A stretch of 64,000 nt of DNA from Pyrenula massariospora (lineage: Eukaryota > Ascomycota > Eurotiomycetes > Pyrenulales > Pyrenulaceae): positions 2,523,230 through 2,587,229 of the forward strand of contig JAGFMI010000001.1 in assembly GCA_021030905.1 (NCBI GenBank), given 5' to 3'. A program made the position numbers and the translations under genes. The first letter of the stretch is position 1, and every line of letters starts with the position of its first letter. Under the pieces are notes generated by a model, which was given only the letters and a program-made list of their open reading frames with translations, did not search any database and had not been told where the DNA came from. This document shows, one piece after another, positions 21,837-32,932 of the stretch.

Positions 21837-22623
21837 TGCCATGGCGTACGATTTGTCGAGTTCTGGATGCACGTCGACAGTCTTCCTCTTCCAGTTCGTG
21901 TGTTCTACATTTCCCCTACAAACAACAACAACCTTTTCTCCTTTACGACAAATAGTTTTCTAGTTATGATATATGTAAATTTATCATCTCGCTATCCTCT
22001 AGTAAGAATAGAGGATTAAAAGCCTCACTGTTATGAATATAGTATTGCGGAGCTTGAATAAGTGGCGGTATCGAGAGCATCCAACGCCTCTTAGGTATTG
22101 TTATCAACTTTCCCCGTGACCAGATCGTCGAAGGGCCCTTTGTACCTATTATCCACTAAAGGGAATCGGAATGAAAGATTACCGTAGCGAAAGGACAAAG
22201 AGATGAGCGACCGGGAAAGGACATAGTCATCGACATGGGTATCCCGTAGCCACTTACGCTTACTTTGTTGAATTCTTAGCGGCCAAGCCATCCTCGCACA
22301 TCCGGCAGGCAACCTGGACAATAGATAGGTGGGAATATTAATGGAATAGGTAGACACTAATTCTTTCTTGCATACGTCGTGCAATGGCTTTAATTTTTGT
22401 GATACAAAATGTTCTTGGCGCTCGGCTCAAACTCCGCGATGAGGCTGTGTAACAGAAGTCGTAGGGCGTCAGTTATAAGCTGGACAGGTGCCAGGGCTAA
22501 CAAACAGATGCGCCACGACTTCTGCTACCTAGTCTCGCGAGAAGAGTTCGGGCCAGAGAGCCGCGCTTGCAGCTCAAATGATCGTTGCGTCATCCTTGGG
22601 AATCGGCCATTGCAAGCCTCGTC
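21837..22623. other. Intergenic, nothing supported
   Basis: About 790 bases, AT-rich just after the lectin gene (likely 3' UTR) and moderately GC nearer the next start. Minus and plus frames of 70-97 codons here show no motif. Confidence 0.5.
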
Positions 22624-23768
22624 ATGAGCCCAGAAGCGGCGAGCATCCCTTTTGCTGAAGCCACAAAGGTCGAGAGATTGGACCTGCACACATACAAAGT
22701 CAATCTTGACAATGCTTTCTGCATTGGTGCAGGTACGGGAAACATTCATCTTTTCTCTCCTTATCGAGCCCGTCGCATTTCTGCCTGCCATATACAACGT
22801 ATCTCAAGCTCTTTCAAATAGCTTTTCTGACCTCTAGCAATCCAGTCCCCAGTGGCGGCTATACGGCCTCATGTATGCTCGCTGCCGCGAGTGCGCGTCT
22901 CTCTTCGATCGGCCATCCAGATACCTTCACCGCACACTTTGAATACCCGAACAGGGCTGCCGTCGGGCCCGCCATTATCATCATAGAGGATGTGAAGCTA
23001 AGTAGGCAACTGTCCACACTCCACTTGACCCTCTGGCAGGGCGGACTTCTCTCACAAGCACCATGGATATCCTCCTCTGTCTCGCGCCGCATTGTGCTCG
23101 CCTACACATCCCACATAAATCTACGCACTTTCACCGGCGTCACGCTGCCGACAGGCTACGAAGTAAGCCCGGCCGCCGAGCTCCCTCCCCTACCGAACTT
23201 TGAGGCACTTAAGACTAAAGGCGCCGACGATGGTTGGAAAGAGGCAAAACTGCTTAAGTTCCCTGAATTGCTGGGATCGTTGCGCAACTTATGCTTCTAC
23301 GTGCCCCGTGAGGGGCCGTTGACACCCGGGGTGCTAGATATGTGGATTCGCATGGCGAGCGGGGAGCGAATCAAGCAAGGCGCGTTGGCCTATGTGGTGG
23401 ATACATTTCCATATGACCTACACAAGTTCCTGGCCGCGCCGGAAGTGCGCAAGCTCTTGGAAGTACCGCAGGACCGGGTGGAGGCTATTGGAGCGGAAAA
23501 GAACTGGGGAGAGGATCGGCGCGCGAGCTTATGGTTTCCAACTGTGGTGATGAACTTAGAAGTGAAGATGGTGTTGCCGGAGGAAGGCGTCGAGTGGTTG
23601 GCCATACGAGTAACGTCGAAGCAAATCAAGGATGGGAAGTTTGATCTCGATGTACTAGTGAGGAACGTGGAGGGCGAGTTGGTGGCGTTGAGTCACCACG
23701 TTGCAATGGTTGTGAGCGCTGAAAAGAATACGATGAAGAAGAGGCCTTTGACCAAGGCCGCACTGTGA
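22624..23768 (+). CDS. Thioesterase-like (double hotdog) protein
   Basis: Predicted 343-residue protein of the fungal acyl-CoA thioesterase-like superfamily. Exons 22624-22732 and 22846-23768; the 113-nt intron is placed so that the conserved hotdog start reads C-I-G-A-V-P-S-G-G-Y-T-A-S-C-M-L-A-A-A. The N-terminal hotdog continues with D-T-F-T-A-H-F-E-Y-P-N-R-A-x-V-G-P-A and a W-Q-G-G-L-L strand; the second hotdog has the G-A-L-A-Y-V-V-D-T-F-P segment at residues about 215-225 and W-F-P-T-V-V-M-N-L-E-V-K. Likely hydrolyses or binds acyl-CoA esters; substrate unknown. The ATG at 22624 is followed by P-F-A-E-A-T-K-V-E, the usual start of this family. Confidence 0.85.
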
Positions 23769-25211
23769 GTGGCTTTCGGTCTACCGAATTCAACTACGGC
23801 GCCACCGGCTATAAAGGCGAAGCTTCGTGTCACTTTGTATGGATTACTAGCTTTGGATCTCGCTTCCAAGAGGAGGATGAAACGGCTGAAAGTAGGGCGA
23901 GGACCTAGTATACTAAGTGCGATCCATTAGGCTTCCACTTGCGCGGTATGAGGCGGGAGATATCCACACGTCACCCACCTAGGGTCAAGTTGCCTTACAA
24001 ATGGTCTATTTCGGTTTATATCATGTATCACTTCCCTGTCACGCACCGACAAACTACTGTTTGAGCAATTACAATGGGATCGGCAAACTCAGGAACTGCT
24101 TGCTGTAGTATGTGAACGATTTTCAAATACAGTCGACGCGACAGTCCTCGCGGAATTTGAAGGGAAACTGGTCGTCGCTGTTGATGGTGACGAACCAGCT
24201 ATGGATGTCGCTATACGGGCTAAGTTGATGGAGGAATGATAGATGAACGGTTTCGGGGTTGCAGGTTTCACTACATATTCGGCTCGGATATTGGTCTATA
24301 ACGTGCATTGACATTCCCAATGCGCATTCTCTAAGTTAGGCTGGCATGGATGCTGCAACAACGGCAATATTACATGATGTTGGCATTTACTTCGCCTCTT
24401 CTACCGTAACTGCGGCGTCGATTCCTTTATGGTCAGGCTTGTAGCGGCCTTAGTAAAAATGATCGGCCATCTGAAGGAACATTGTTCACTTTTCTACGAA
24501 TTTGCAGCCAGACAAGGGATAGCGAGGGTTTCTGCTCCATCTTCATCGTGATTGGACCGCAAATGGACGCGTCGGGACGCGTTGCGCTCTTAAGGACGTA
24601 AGATGAGTTCGGCGAGATTTTTGACCCTGGATGCGCGCACAATGAGAATGAGGCGCCCCCATTCTTGTGGAAGTCAGACGACTTTTCATCGGCAAATCGA
24701 GATAATGCTTGCATTCCACGGACGATGTGTACTATCTTTAGGCCTGATTGCCCTGCTACGAAAACACTGACGCTGCTGATCGAGGGCGCACAACGACGGG
24801 TTGCTTTCTCACCGATATGTACTTTACGACTGGCATAGGAACCAAGAAATAGCTAAGACTCATTTCTTGACTCGCAAGTCTTTGAGATCAATCGTATGCG
24901 CATCGTATTAATTGTTAGTAATGTCACAGATAGCTAAGCAATCGAAGTACGATCAAAGCTAGGTACTCTCTTTAGTCGCTTACTATTTCTGGTTCCTGCA
25001 TAAGTCTCCTTTGCCATTGTTTCATATTCTTTTGCGTCACAATGCTAATGTCGGCGACTTTGCCATCGTTTACTGTCCATCGCATCGTTTCGTGGGTGAT
25101 ATTTAAGCCAGTAGTCCCAGCTTATTCCAACATGGGACCAGACCTCTGTGGTCAAACCTTGCCAACTCCATCTCTACAACCCTGGTCCTAATATCCAAGC
25201 TCAAACCGACT
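23769..25211. other. Intergenic region with one coding-like scrap
   Basis: 1.44 kb between the thioesterase-like gene and the alpha/beta hydrolase. It contains the ATG-less frame listed at 23952-24238. The rest shows no gene. A ggtgatatttaagcc word at about 25096-25110 is a possible TATA-type core promoter about 100 bases before the hydrolase start. Confidence 0.5.
23952..24238 (+). pseudogene. Orphan coding-like frame, possible gene 3' end
   Basis: A plus frame open for about 95 codons without an ATG ends at a TGA at 24236-24238. Its second half reads like a folded, acidic protein tail: T-D-K-L-L-F-E-Q-L-Q-W-D-R-Q, then A-T-V-L-A-E-F-E-G-K-L-V-V-A-V-D-G-D-E-P-A-M-D-V-A. No family recognised. 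It could be the last exon of a small gene whose earlier exons I cannot place, or a remnant. Confidence 0.25.
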
Positions 25212-26393
25212 ATGGGTGACTACGGTAGCGGCGGAGAATATGCCGCCGAGTGGTTGGAGGTGCGTTCATCAGCTCCCAGATTTTGACACATTGTAACACC
25301 TTTGGACAGCTCGAGAATGCCAATGGCGGTCGCCAGACCATGAAAGCAGGCCTCTCAGCCCAAGAAGCACGTGCTCAGTTCAATTTCCTTCTCGCCAGCG
25401 CGGCACAACGCTGGCCGCCTGTCGAGGGTGTTGAGACACGTAACGTTCCCCTCGCCGTCTGTAAGCCGCTCCACTGAATCTTCTCTAGGCGATGAAACCA
25501 TTGACAATAAGTTCACCGTTCGCATTTACACCCCAGCTGCCGCTGCTTCCGGCAAGCTCCCAGTTGTCCTTTGGTACCACGGCGGCGGCTGGATCTCGGG
25601 CGATCTGACCAGCGAGGATCCCTTCTGCCGACGCGTCTCTGCGTATGCGCCATGCATCGTCGTCTCTGTTGCGTATCGTCTCTGCCCTGAGTATGCCATG
25701 CCCATCCCGATCGAGGACGCGGTCACGGCTCTGAACTGGGCATATGACCGAGCCGGCGAGCTCAACGGCGATCAATCGAAGTTCGCCCTTGTCGGTGGCT
25801 CAGCGGGCGGTGCTATTGCTTTCGCGACGGTAAATGCTCTGATCAAGGCGGGCGAGAAGGACAAGGTGAAGGGGGTTCTCGCGTTCAACCCCATCGCTGC
25901 GCACCCGAAAGCTATCCCTGAGGAGTATAAGGATATGTTCAAGGCGTGGGATGAGGAAGCGGCGGCGCCATTCATCACCCCAGACTCGCAGAACTTGGCA
26001 TACAGTAAGTCCCATCACATTTCCCTCCCGTAGAACCCCATGTCCATCAAAAGTCCACCCCCGGCCGTAATCTAAATCCCTCCACCGACTAACACCACCC
26101 CCCCAGAAAGCGCGGCCATCTCCCCCGACACGGGAGCCGCCCCAGACCTGCTCGCCACGCAGTTCTCGACCCACGCCGCCTTCCCGCCGACCCACCTGAT
26201 GGTCTGCGGCCGCGACATCACCCGCGACGACACGCTGATCCTCGAGGCGCAGCTCCAGCGGGCCGGGGTCAAGGTGACGAAGGACGTCTGGGCGGACATG
26301 CCGCACTATTTTTTTGTGTTTGGGCATTTGAAGGCGACGGCGGAGTTTGTGGGGAAGCTGGTTGGTGGGGTTAGGGGGTTGGTTGGGGCTTAG
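25212..26393 (+). CDS. Alpha/beta hydrolase fold-3 (HSL-type) esterase/lipase
   Basis: Predicted 326-residue serine hydrolase of the hormone-sensitive-lipase family. Exons 25212-25259, 25310-25439, 25489-26004, 26107-26393. The oxyanion-hole motif H-G-G-G-W lies near residue 79 and the nucleophile elbow G-G-S-A-G-G near residue 154. A C-R-R...V-S-V-A-Y-R-L-C-P-E segment between them matches the family. The acid is likely in C-G-R-D-I-T-R-D-D and the histidine in M-P-H-Y-F-F-V-F. Substrate unknown; probably a small ester. No signal peptide. The second intron has two possible donors, 25440 (gtaacg, 49 nt) or 25461 (gtaagc, only 28 nt); I chose the longer. Both keep frame. Confidence 0.87.
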
Positions 26394-27969
26394 GTTTGAG
26401 GGGATGAGGAATGGTTTATGGCAGCTGGGTGTTTCGTGTGTGGAATTTAGGAGACGATTGAGAAGGATGTTTCTATGGCAGGGCATGTACCGTTTTACAC
26501 TTCAATCTATCGATTACGGCTCTAAGCACTCCTTCTTGTTGATCAAGCAACAAGTGATACTGCCTATAGCCCTTATTTAGCGCACCTATACCTGCTCTTC
26601 CACTTTTAAATACATCCCTCTTATATATCTCCACACCACAACCCAAGACCCGACGCCTTCTCCCCACTAGCCAAGCTCACCAGCGACAGCACCGACGCGA
26701 TCCTCGTCAAAGCGGACTTCTGACCAACTCTCTCATGACCAACGGCACAGAGTTAAATACCTTTGTGTAGCAAGCGCCACGTCGAAACGCTTCATCATGT
26801 CCATTATTTGATTGTAGGCAGGTAGCATTGGGAGGTTAGGCGGGAAGCCCGTTGGAGGGCTGCGAGGACGTTGGTTCTGTCTTCGCTTGATGGGGTGGGG
26901 AGGGCTTTGGGATGCTCGGTGGGAGGTGGGTGGGGGGACATAGGGAGGAGCGCGAGAGGGGCATGGGAGGATCGGTGGAGTGGGCGCATCGCTTGTGGTC
27001 GTGATGCTTTTACACGAGGTTTTCTATGAGGATTAGCTGTGGGAGGGGTCTTGAGTGATGGCAGTCCATCTCAATTCGTTAGGTTGTCAGGGTTCCGAGA
27101 GAGAAAGGTTTCGGGGTCATTCTCTGGCAAGCTCGAGCAATGCAGCACATGATCATGTTTTGTTCCCAAAGAACAGATTGGACACTGCATGGCCTTTAGA
27201 GGAACCTCATGCCAACAGCCCGTCGAGATGGCCAAGGAAGGAGCATATGGCTCCTTGTTGTCGTCCTCCTCGCTCAAAAAAAGGTTAGTGTCTTGGCGCT
27301 CATTCAGGTATGTTCAGATTTTTCTTAGGCTATTCCCCTCGCTTTTGCATATTATGATATTACTACCAATTCCGGCTGATTTACGCAAGTGTCCTGCGAC
27401 AACGAAAGGTGCTTCCAATCTTTTTGTAGCGTTTTTGGGAGTGAACGGGAAACATATCTTCATATTCCAGAATTTTCCTTGCCGAGGCTCTCCGGAGCGC
27501 TGTCACTGACATCACTGGGGTCCCCGGAAATGCTTCCTGGCTGGACCCTGTCTACAGGGATGTTGATTGCGACTCTTCATGTGCTTGCTATTTTAAGCTA
27601 AGCTCCTCCCCTGCGGAACATCTCCGATTCCTCGAGTCTTGCCTTTTAATTTATATCCCGGTAAGCATGATCGATAATTCTGTCGATCTTCAAGATGCGG
27701 TACTCCGAGCTGAGGGTGTGAAGATAACAGGTGAGACTTGGAAGGCAAATCGAGCTTGGAAACCGTTCTTCATGGCACCTAGACCCTGGAGGATATGCAG
27801 GCTATTGTAGGCTTTTTGGGCTTTAGCCGAGTGGAGCAGAGGGTGGGTGAGATGAATACATTAGGCATTGGTTTCCTGTTCAAGTTTCTCAAAGTCACAC
27901 CTTGTCTCTTATAGTCACTTGAAGCATTTTGACTGCTGCGTTCTTCCTGTTCTTAGTCCAATAGTCACG
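26394..27969. other. Intergenic region, nothing supported
   Basis: 1.58 kb between two plus-strand genes. A tatatat-containing word at about 26620 and Pro-rich or C-rich frames of 60-106 codons have no recognisable product. The minus-strand frame at 27071-27277 contains a C-P-I-C motif and an H-C pair, but too little to name it. The final 150 bases are AT-rich and precede the GH12 start. Confidence 0.5.
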
Positions 27970-28955
27970 ATGCTTGGCCAAAGCCTTCTCTCTATCCTCT
28001 CCCTCATCCCTCTCGCGCTCACCTCCTCTATCGAGCCGCGCTATACTCAGATGTGCGGACAGTATCAACAAGACTACGCTGGCCCAGTACGCTGTTCCTT
28101 CTTTTGCTCCACGGGCTTCTCTAAGAGAATTTAGTACACACTTTATACGAATGGCTGGGGCTACCAGTACGGAAGCGGGTCCCAATGCTCTCAGATCTCG
28201 TCTTTCTCCGGTAACACGATATCATGGGAGACAGACTGGGACTGGGCCAATACAACAGAAGGTGCCTTCTCTCTTGTGCGCAAAATATGGCCGAGCTAAG
28301 CGATAGAAGGGCAATATCGCGTCAAGAGCTTTGCAAACGTGCAAAGAACGATGACTAGCCGACCATTAAGCCAATACAAAAGCATTCCGACAAGCTGGAA
28401 TTGGTACTACACGGGCGAGAATTACATCGCAAATGTTGCGTATGATACGTTCTTAGGGCACGCTGCTACTGGGGCGCAGACCCACGAAATCATGGTCTGG
28501 ATCGGGTATGTCCGCGACATTACTACCGCATGCTTGACACACTCATTTCAGGACTCATTGTCTGCCATTTCAATTTCTCTCCACGTCTCCTCATGATCCT
28601 GCTAGTCCTGCTAAGCCTGCTAATCTCTTGATCTGCCCCTAGCTATTTCGGCGCCGACTATCCTCTCTCTGACAATGGCTACCCACCAACCCCAATCGCC
28701 TCGCCCACAATCGGAAATGCGCCTTTTAACTTGATTCTCGGTCACAATGGACAGACCACTGTGTACAGTTTCATGGCGCAGAACTATTTGACCACCGACT
28801 ACTCAGGGGATCTGCTTGATTTCTACAAGTACCTGATTGCAGAACAAGGGCTTGACTCATCGCTTTATCTGCAGTATGTCCAAGCAGGGACGGAAGTGTT
28901 CTATGGTACGGGGATGAAGTTGACGACAAACTCCTATACTATCAGCGACTCGTGA
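27970..28955 (+). CDS. Secreted GH12 endo-beta-1,4-glucanase / xyloglucanase
   Basis: Predicted 251-residue glycoside hydrolase family 12 enzyme that cuts beta-1,4-glucan backbones such as cellulose or xyloglucan in plant cell walls, with retention. Exons 27970-28086, 28135-28261, 28307-28505, 28643-28955, all in phase. Residues 1-18 are a signal peptide (L-L-S-I-L-S-L-I-P-L-A-L), then C-G-Q and Y-T-L-Y-T-N-G-W-G, the family's N-terminal strand. The nucleophile is the Glu in H-E-I-M-V-W-I-G-Y, and the acid/base is the Glu in A-G-T-E-V-F-Y-G near the C-terminus. N-W-Y-Y and N-V-A-Y-D-T-F-L-G match the substrate cleft strands. No carbohydrate-binding module is fused. Length fits the family (about 230-250). 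Confidence 0.93.
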
Positions 28956-29686
28956 TCTCCGTGGGGGAAATTGAAAAGCGAACTGAGAATTGTTAGATAG
29001 TAGAGGCATCAATTTGAACTAATGTTTTAGTGATCAGTTAGTCTACATAAATACTGACCTTCTGTAAATGGTAAATTTGAGAGCTGGTTGTTAAAATTTT
29101 GAGAGTTAGGCGATGTAAGTTTTCCGTGGTGTTGAAGAGTCGTTCTTTTTATTCTTCCGTGGGCGACTCAGGCTTGGGGGAATGGATTTGAGGTCTGAAA
29201 TGCGAAGGAGTGAAACCTGTAATGAGCACGAACTTAGAGCATAGGCTTATCAAATATCTGATGGCATTTCTGCTTCGCGCAGGAACGAAGTGCGGTCCGA
29301 GACAATAATATGCACTGTCCTTTAGCTTTCTGTTGGATGCAAACGAATGAGATGTGCAAAAGAATGAGGTGAGCAGAAGTTGTACCTATACTTTGGGACT
29401 AGGTAGACACATAGCTATTGAGACGGAAATCAAGATTTTCCTGTGAAGAAGCTGGTCTGGTCATGTTTTCCATGCGTGGGAGAAATGATTTGGACCAGAA
29501 CCTCAGTGCCAGCGCGGCAGAGAAGCTATTCCGGATGCGGCTGGCTCGCTAAAATTCTACCGCGAAACCAATCGAAAACTTCTTTGTCGACAATAACTAT
29601 CCGATCTCCCTGAACTCCGCTTTCCTTCCTAGCTATGGTGACTCTCAAGGATGGCTTAGCTTTTTCATAAGATATTCCCCACGCTC
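28956..29686. other. Intergenic between convergent genes
   Basis: 730 bases between the stop of GH12 and the stop of the USP gene on the other strand; likely two 3' UTRs. No coding frame of note. Confidence 0.55.
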
Positions 29687-32376
29687 CTAAACCGCGCTCG
29701 GACTTCGACTTTTCCTACCTTTCGCAACACCACTCCTTGAACTTGCGCTCTTTGAGCTTCCACGCGTACTCGACGCGTTGGACCTTGAGCGGCGTCGACG
29801 GTAGTTGTTCTCGAGGTGCTCAAGGAGGGTAGCCTGGCTCAGCTCCATAAAAATCTCGGCATCAGAGTCCGCGTCATCCCTGGAAGTGTCAGGCGGTCTG
29901 CTTGTGGGATCTTCCACCGTCTGGTCTCCTGGTTTCAGGTCGTGCAACTCCCCACGCAGCAAATCGATTTCCGCTTGCATACAGTCTCTATGCTCTTCGC
30001 AATCTTCGAGATCGTGTCTTGTATCATCTAATTCCCCTTGGAGATTTTGATACCGCAGCTCCCAACCCTTCGACGCTTGCTCGAGTCCATCCATTGCCGT
30101 CTTTTGATCGTGTCTTTGTCTCTGAAGTCCTCGGATATGGTCTCCCATTTTCTTGACTTTCTCTCTTAGGACCGCGTCCGATTCCTTGTAATTAGTGGAA
30201 GTTGTATCTACCCCGTCCTTGTCTTGCTGAAGTTCTCTGATCTGGTCCTCGTGTTTCTTGTTAGTGCCATTGTCCTTTTCTAGAGCTTCCATAACGCGAT
30301 GCATCGATCTTTCTGTAAAAAGGCCTTTCCGACGTCCTTGCAGACGCGTGTATAGAGCGTGCGAGTCATTGATAAGTGTTCTCTCGTCTGTTGATCCGGC
30401 TTCTCTTTTCTTGACTACCATTCCTGTCAAAACAGTGAAACGTCTCTGTTTTCCGCACTTGATGGTGGCGGGAATTTGTATGAGCTCTTGCTCACCAAAT
30501 ATGCGACGAGAAAAGAGGTCTGTCTCACGGTCGCTGAATGTCAGACCTTTCTCAGTGCCGCAATAGACCGCACCACTCCATCGGATGGGGGTCTCTCCAC
30601 CGCCATCAGACTGGTTCGTCCTTGAGCTTGATCTTGACCTTGAGCGTTCTCCACTATCTGAAGATTCCTTTCCACTGCCGCTTTTCTGACCAGTTGACTT
30701 GCTTCTATTATGTCCACGACTTCGTGTTTTACTGGTCCCTGTTTCCATTGATGTTGAATCCGTATCCTTAGTTGCCTTTCCTGAATCTTTCTGCGAATCT
30801 TTATCTTCCTTTACAAAAGCATAGATTATTGCTTGAAAAGGGTCTCTCCTTCGCCCACCTTGTCGCTTCCACCAAGCTGCTAAGGATTCTTGAGTGCTAA
30901 TTGATTCATCGTTGCACTCTATAAATTCTCCAGCTTGATTGAACAGCCCCGTGATGTAATGACCTTTGTTCAAGTCATACTCTTGGTATACAACAGTTCC
31001 GAAAAATCTATACTCGTTTCGTCTCGGCGTGGATTGGTCAGGCGCTGATTCAAAGTCAGACTCTTCGACAACGACACTGGAAAAGTTCATGCGCTGATTC
31101 TCATTTGGCATTGACAATATGTCGTACAGTCTTTTGACTCCATCAGCGGTAGGAACATATCTTCCAGAGTTTGGAACTACGAGAAAGAGTTCAGGAAGAC
31201 GAGTGACGCGTTCATACATCTCGCCTTCTGTGACAACTTGATCGCAACCCCTGCACCTAATCGGTGTGTCCTTTGTTATTGCTTTCGTTTTGACCTTGCG
31301 TTTGACCATTTCCATAACCCCGGCTCCTGGCGAGCTTTCTGTAGGTAAGTAGAAATTACTCGCTTCGGCTCCGGTACCGTCGTGGCCTTTTGAACAGCGA
31401 ACTCTTGTCTCGTATTCGACATAGAAAATTAGTCGCCACAAACGCAAAAGATCTATCATTGAGGTACTTAGAAACCGTTAGCGTCGTTAATGGCTTTTTC
31501 TTCTGTATGCTTCACTTACTTGTGATCCATCAATTCTTGATGTATCCGGTCCACTAGTTTCTGGGCAAAATCTGTCGTGTCCTGCTGTTGGCCGCGCTCG
31601 CTCTTCCTCCATAGACCTTGCGCATGCTTTTGAAATTTCCGGAACTCGTTGTCGAAAGCAATTGTGCTCCCCTCTTCCCTCGCTTGATATCGTCTGAGCA
31701 ATCTTTGGAGTGCGCATCGCGTGCATCTATCAGAACGACCAAGGACGCATGATTCTGGTTTGTGAAAATCATTGATAAAGTTTGCGACAACAGGGGTATT
31801 GAAGAAAATCTGCAAGACCGATATTTGGTAACATGAATTTCCTACGTTTGGGAAGCCCCTGGTCCTCAACTCTGTCGCGGCCTCACTCCATTGACGGCGG
31901 AGAACGGGTAAGTGGCTTGGAGTCCCATTCTTATCTGTTCCGGGAGATTTTGGAGCTTCTGGCGTCTTCTCTGGTTCTTTCGATGGTGTCCTGGATTTGC
32001 GGCCACTATCTCCTTTCTTGGCGGAAGTTGAAGATTTGTCTGCCTGCGTTCCCGTGGATTTCGGCTTGGCCGCTCGTCTCTTGTTTGAAGTGCTGTTCTT
32101 ACGACCTTTAGATCTATCTATGGGCTTCGCGGCCTTGCGTCCGGTGTTCTTTGCAAGGCCTTTGCTATTCGATTTTTCTGGGGATGGATCCTTCTTCGCT
32201 CCTTCATCTCCCTTTTTTGCAGCGCTTCTGGTGACGGCACCGCCTCTAAGGCGTAAACGAGATGGGTTCCCAGTCAGTTGCGACAGCGGCTTTCGAGAAG
32301 ACAATATCGGTCTCTTCCTGGTTTGTGGATGGTTTTTGGCTTCCTCGGACGATCTTTTCCGCTTGCCTGTCGACAT
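29687..32376 (-). CDS. Atypical ubiquitin-specific protease with long basic head and coiled-coil tail
   Basis: Predicted 878-residue USP-family (C19) deubiquitinase. Exons 32376-31520 and 31466-29687, intron 53 nt. Residues 1-170 are Lys/Ser-rich and disordered. The Cys box is N-V-G-N-S-C-Y-Q-I-S-V-L-Q, keeping the catalytic Cys; Q-Q-Q-D-T-T-D-F is the conserved QQD-x-x-E/D-F block. Two Cys pairs (C-S-K-G-H and C-R-G-C) may bind zinc. The His box is N-K-G-H-Y-I-T-G with a downstream E-C-N-D-E that can supply the third residue. A Ser/Arg-rich insert (about 540-610) and a heptad-rich coiled coil (about 700-800) follow, then a Ser/Arg tail. Start is the first ATG; the frame stays open upstream, so another 5' exon is possible. 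Head to head with the double-USP gene at 32933. Substrate unknown. Confidence 0.82.
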
Positions 32377-32932
32377 TTCTTCGGATACGAATGACAGGGT
32401 CTTTAACAGAATTTGTCTGCAGGTACTTCTCACCAATACACGTCAAAATCGTGTGGCAGATCTCACACTAAGCCACAATCATCAAATTCCAAAAGAGAAA
32501 TGGGGTTAGTATGCCGGTCTTGGACTGCTTCCACGTTGCGAAGGAATGCGTAACCAAAAATGACAGATCTGGTAGGGCAATATATGTTCATCATAGCTCG
32601 TAGATTGGGATGGAGATTCATGGCTCTAATTTCATTGTTCTATTGATTTCATTGTTTTACCGCTCGATCTTTCTGCATCCGTCGGAAGCGTGCGTGCTTC
32701 TGCATTCGGAAAGCAGACATGGCACAAAGGAAAACAGTTACAGGAGTCTGAACCAACATGCACCTGCGAACCCAGCAATGCATTCGACACCCGTGAATGA
32801 AAGGTCGCTTCTTGGAGGAGCCTATCAAGTTCCCGTCAACATGCATATCCTATTGTGGCCTTCCGCAAAATCATGATACCCTAAATCCTTTCGAAAAACT
32901 TCCTGCCAAAATCGCAATATCCGCTACATATA
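32377..32932. promoter_or_regulatory. Divergent promoter region between the two USP genes
   Basis: About 556 bases lie between two start codons that point away from each other. A TATA-like catataat word at about 32927-32934 overlaps the plus-strand start, which argues that the true transcription start is not there or that the 5' exon is longer. The pair may share regulation, but this is inference from layout. Confidence 0.4.
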
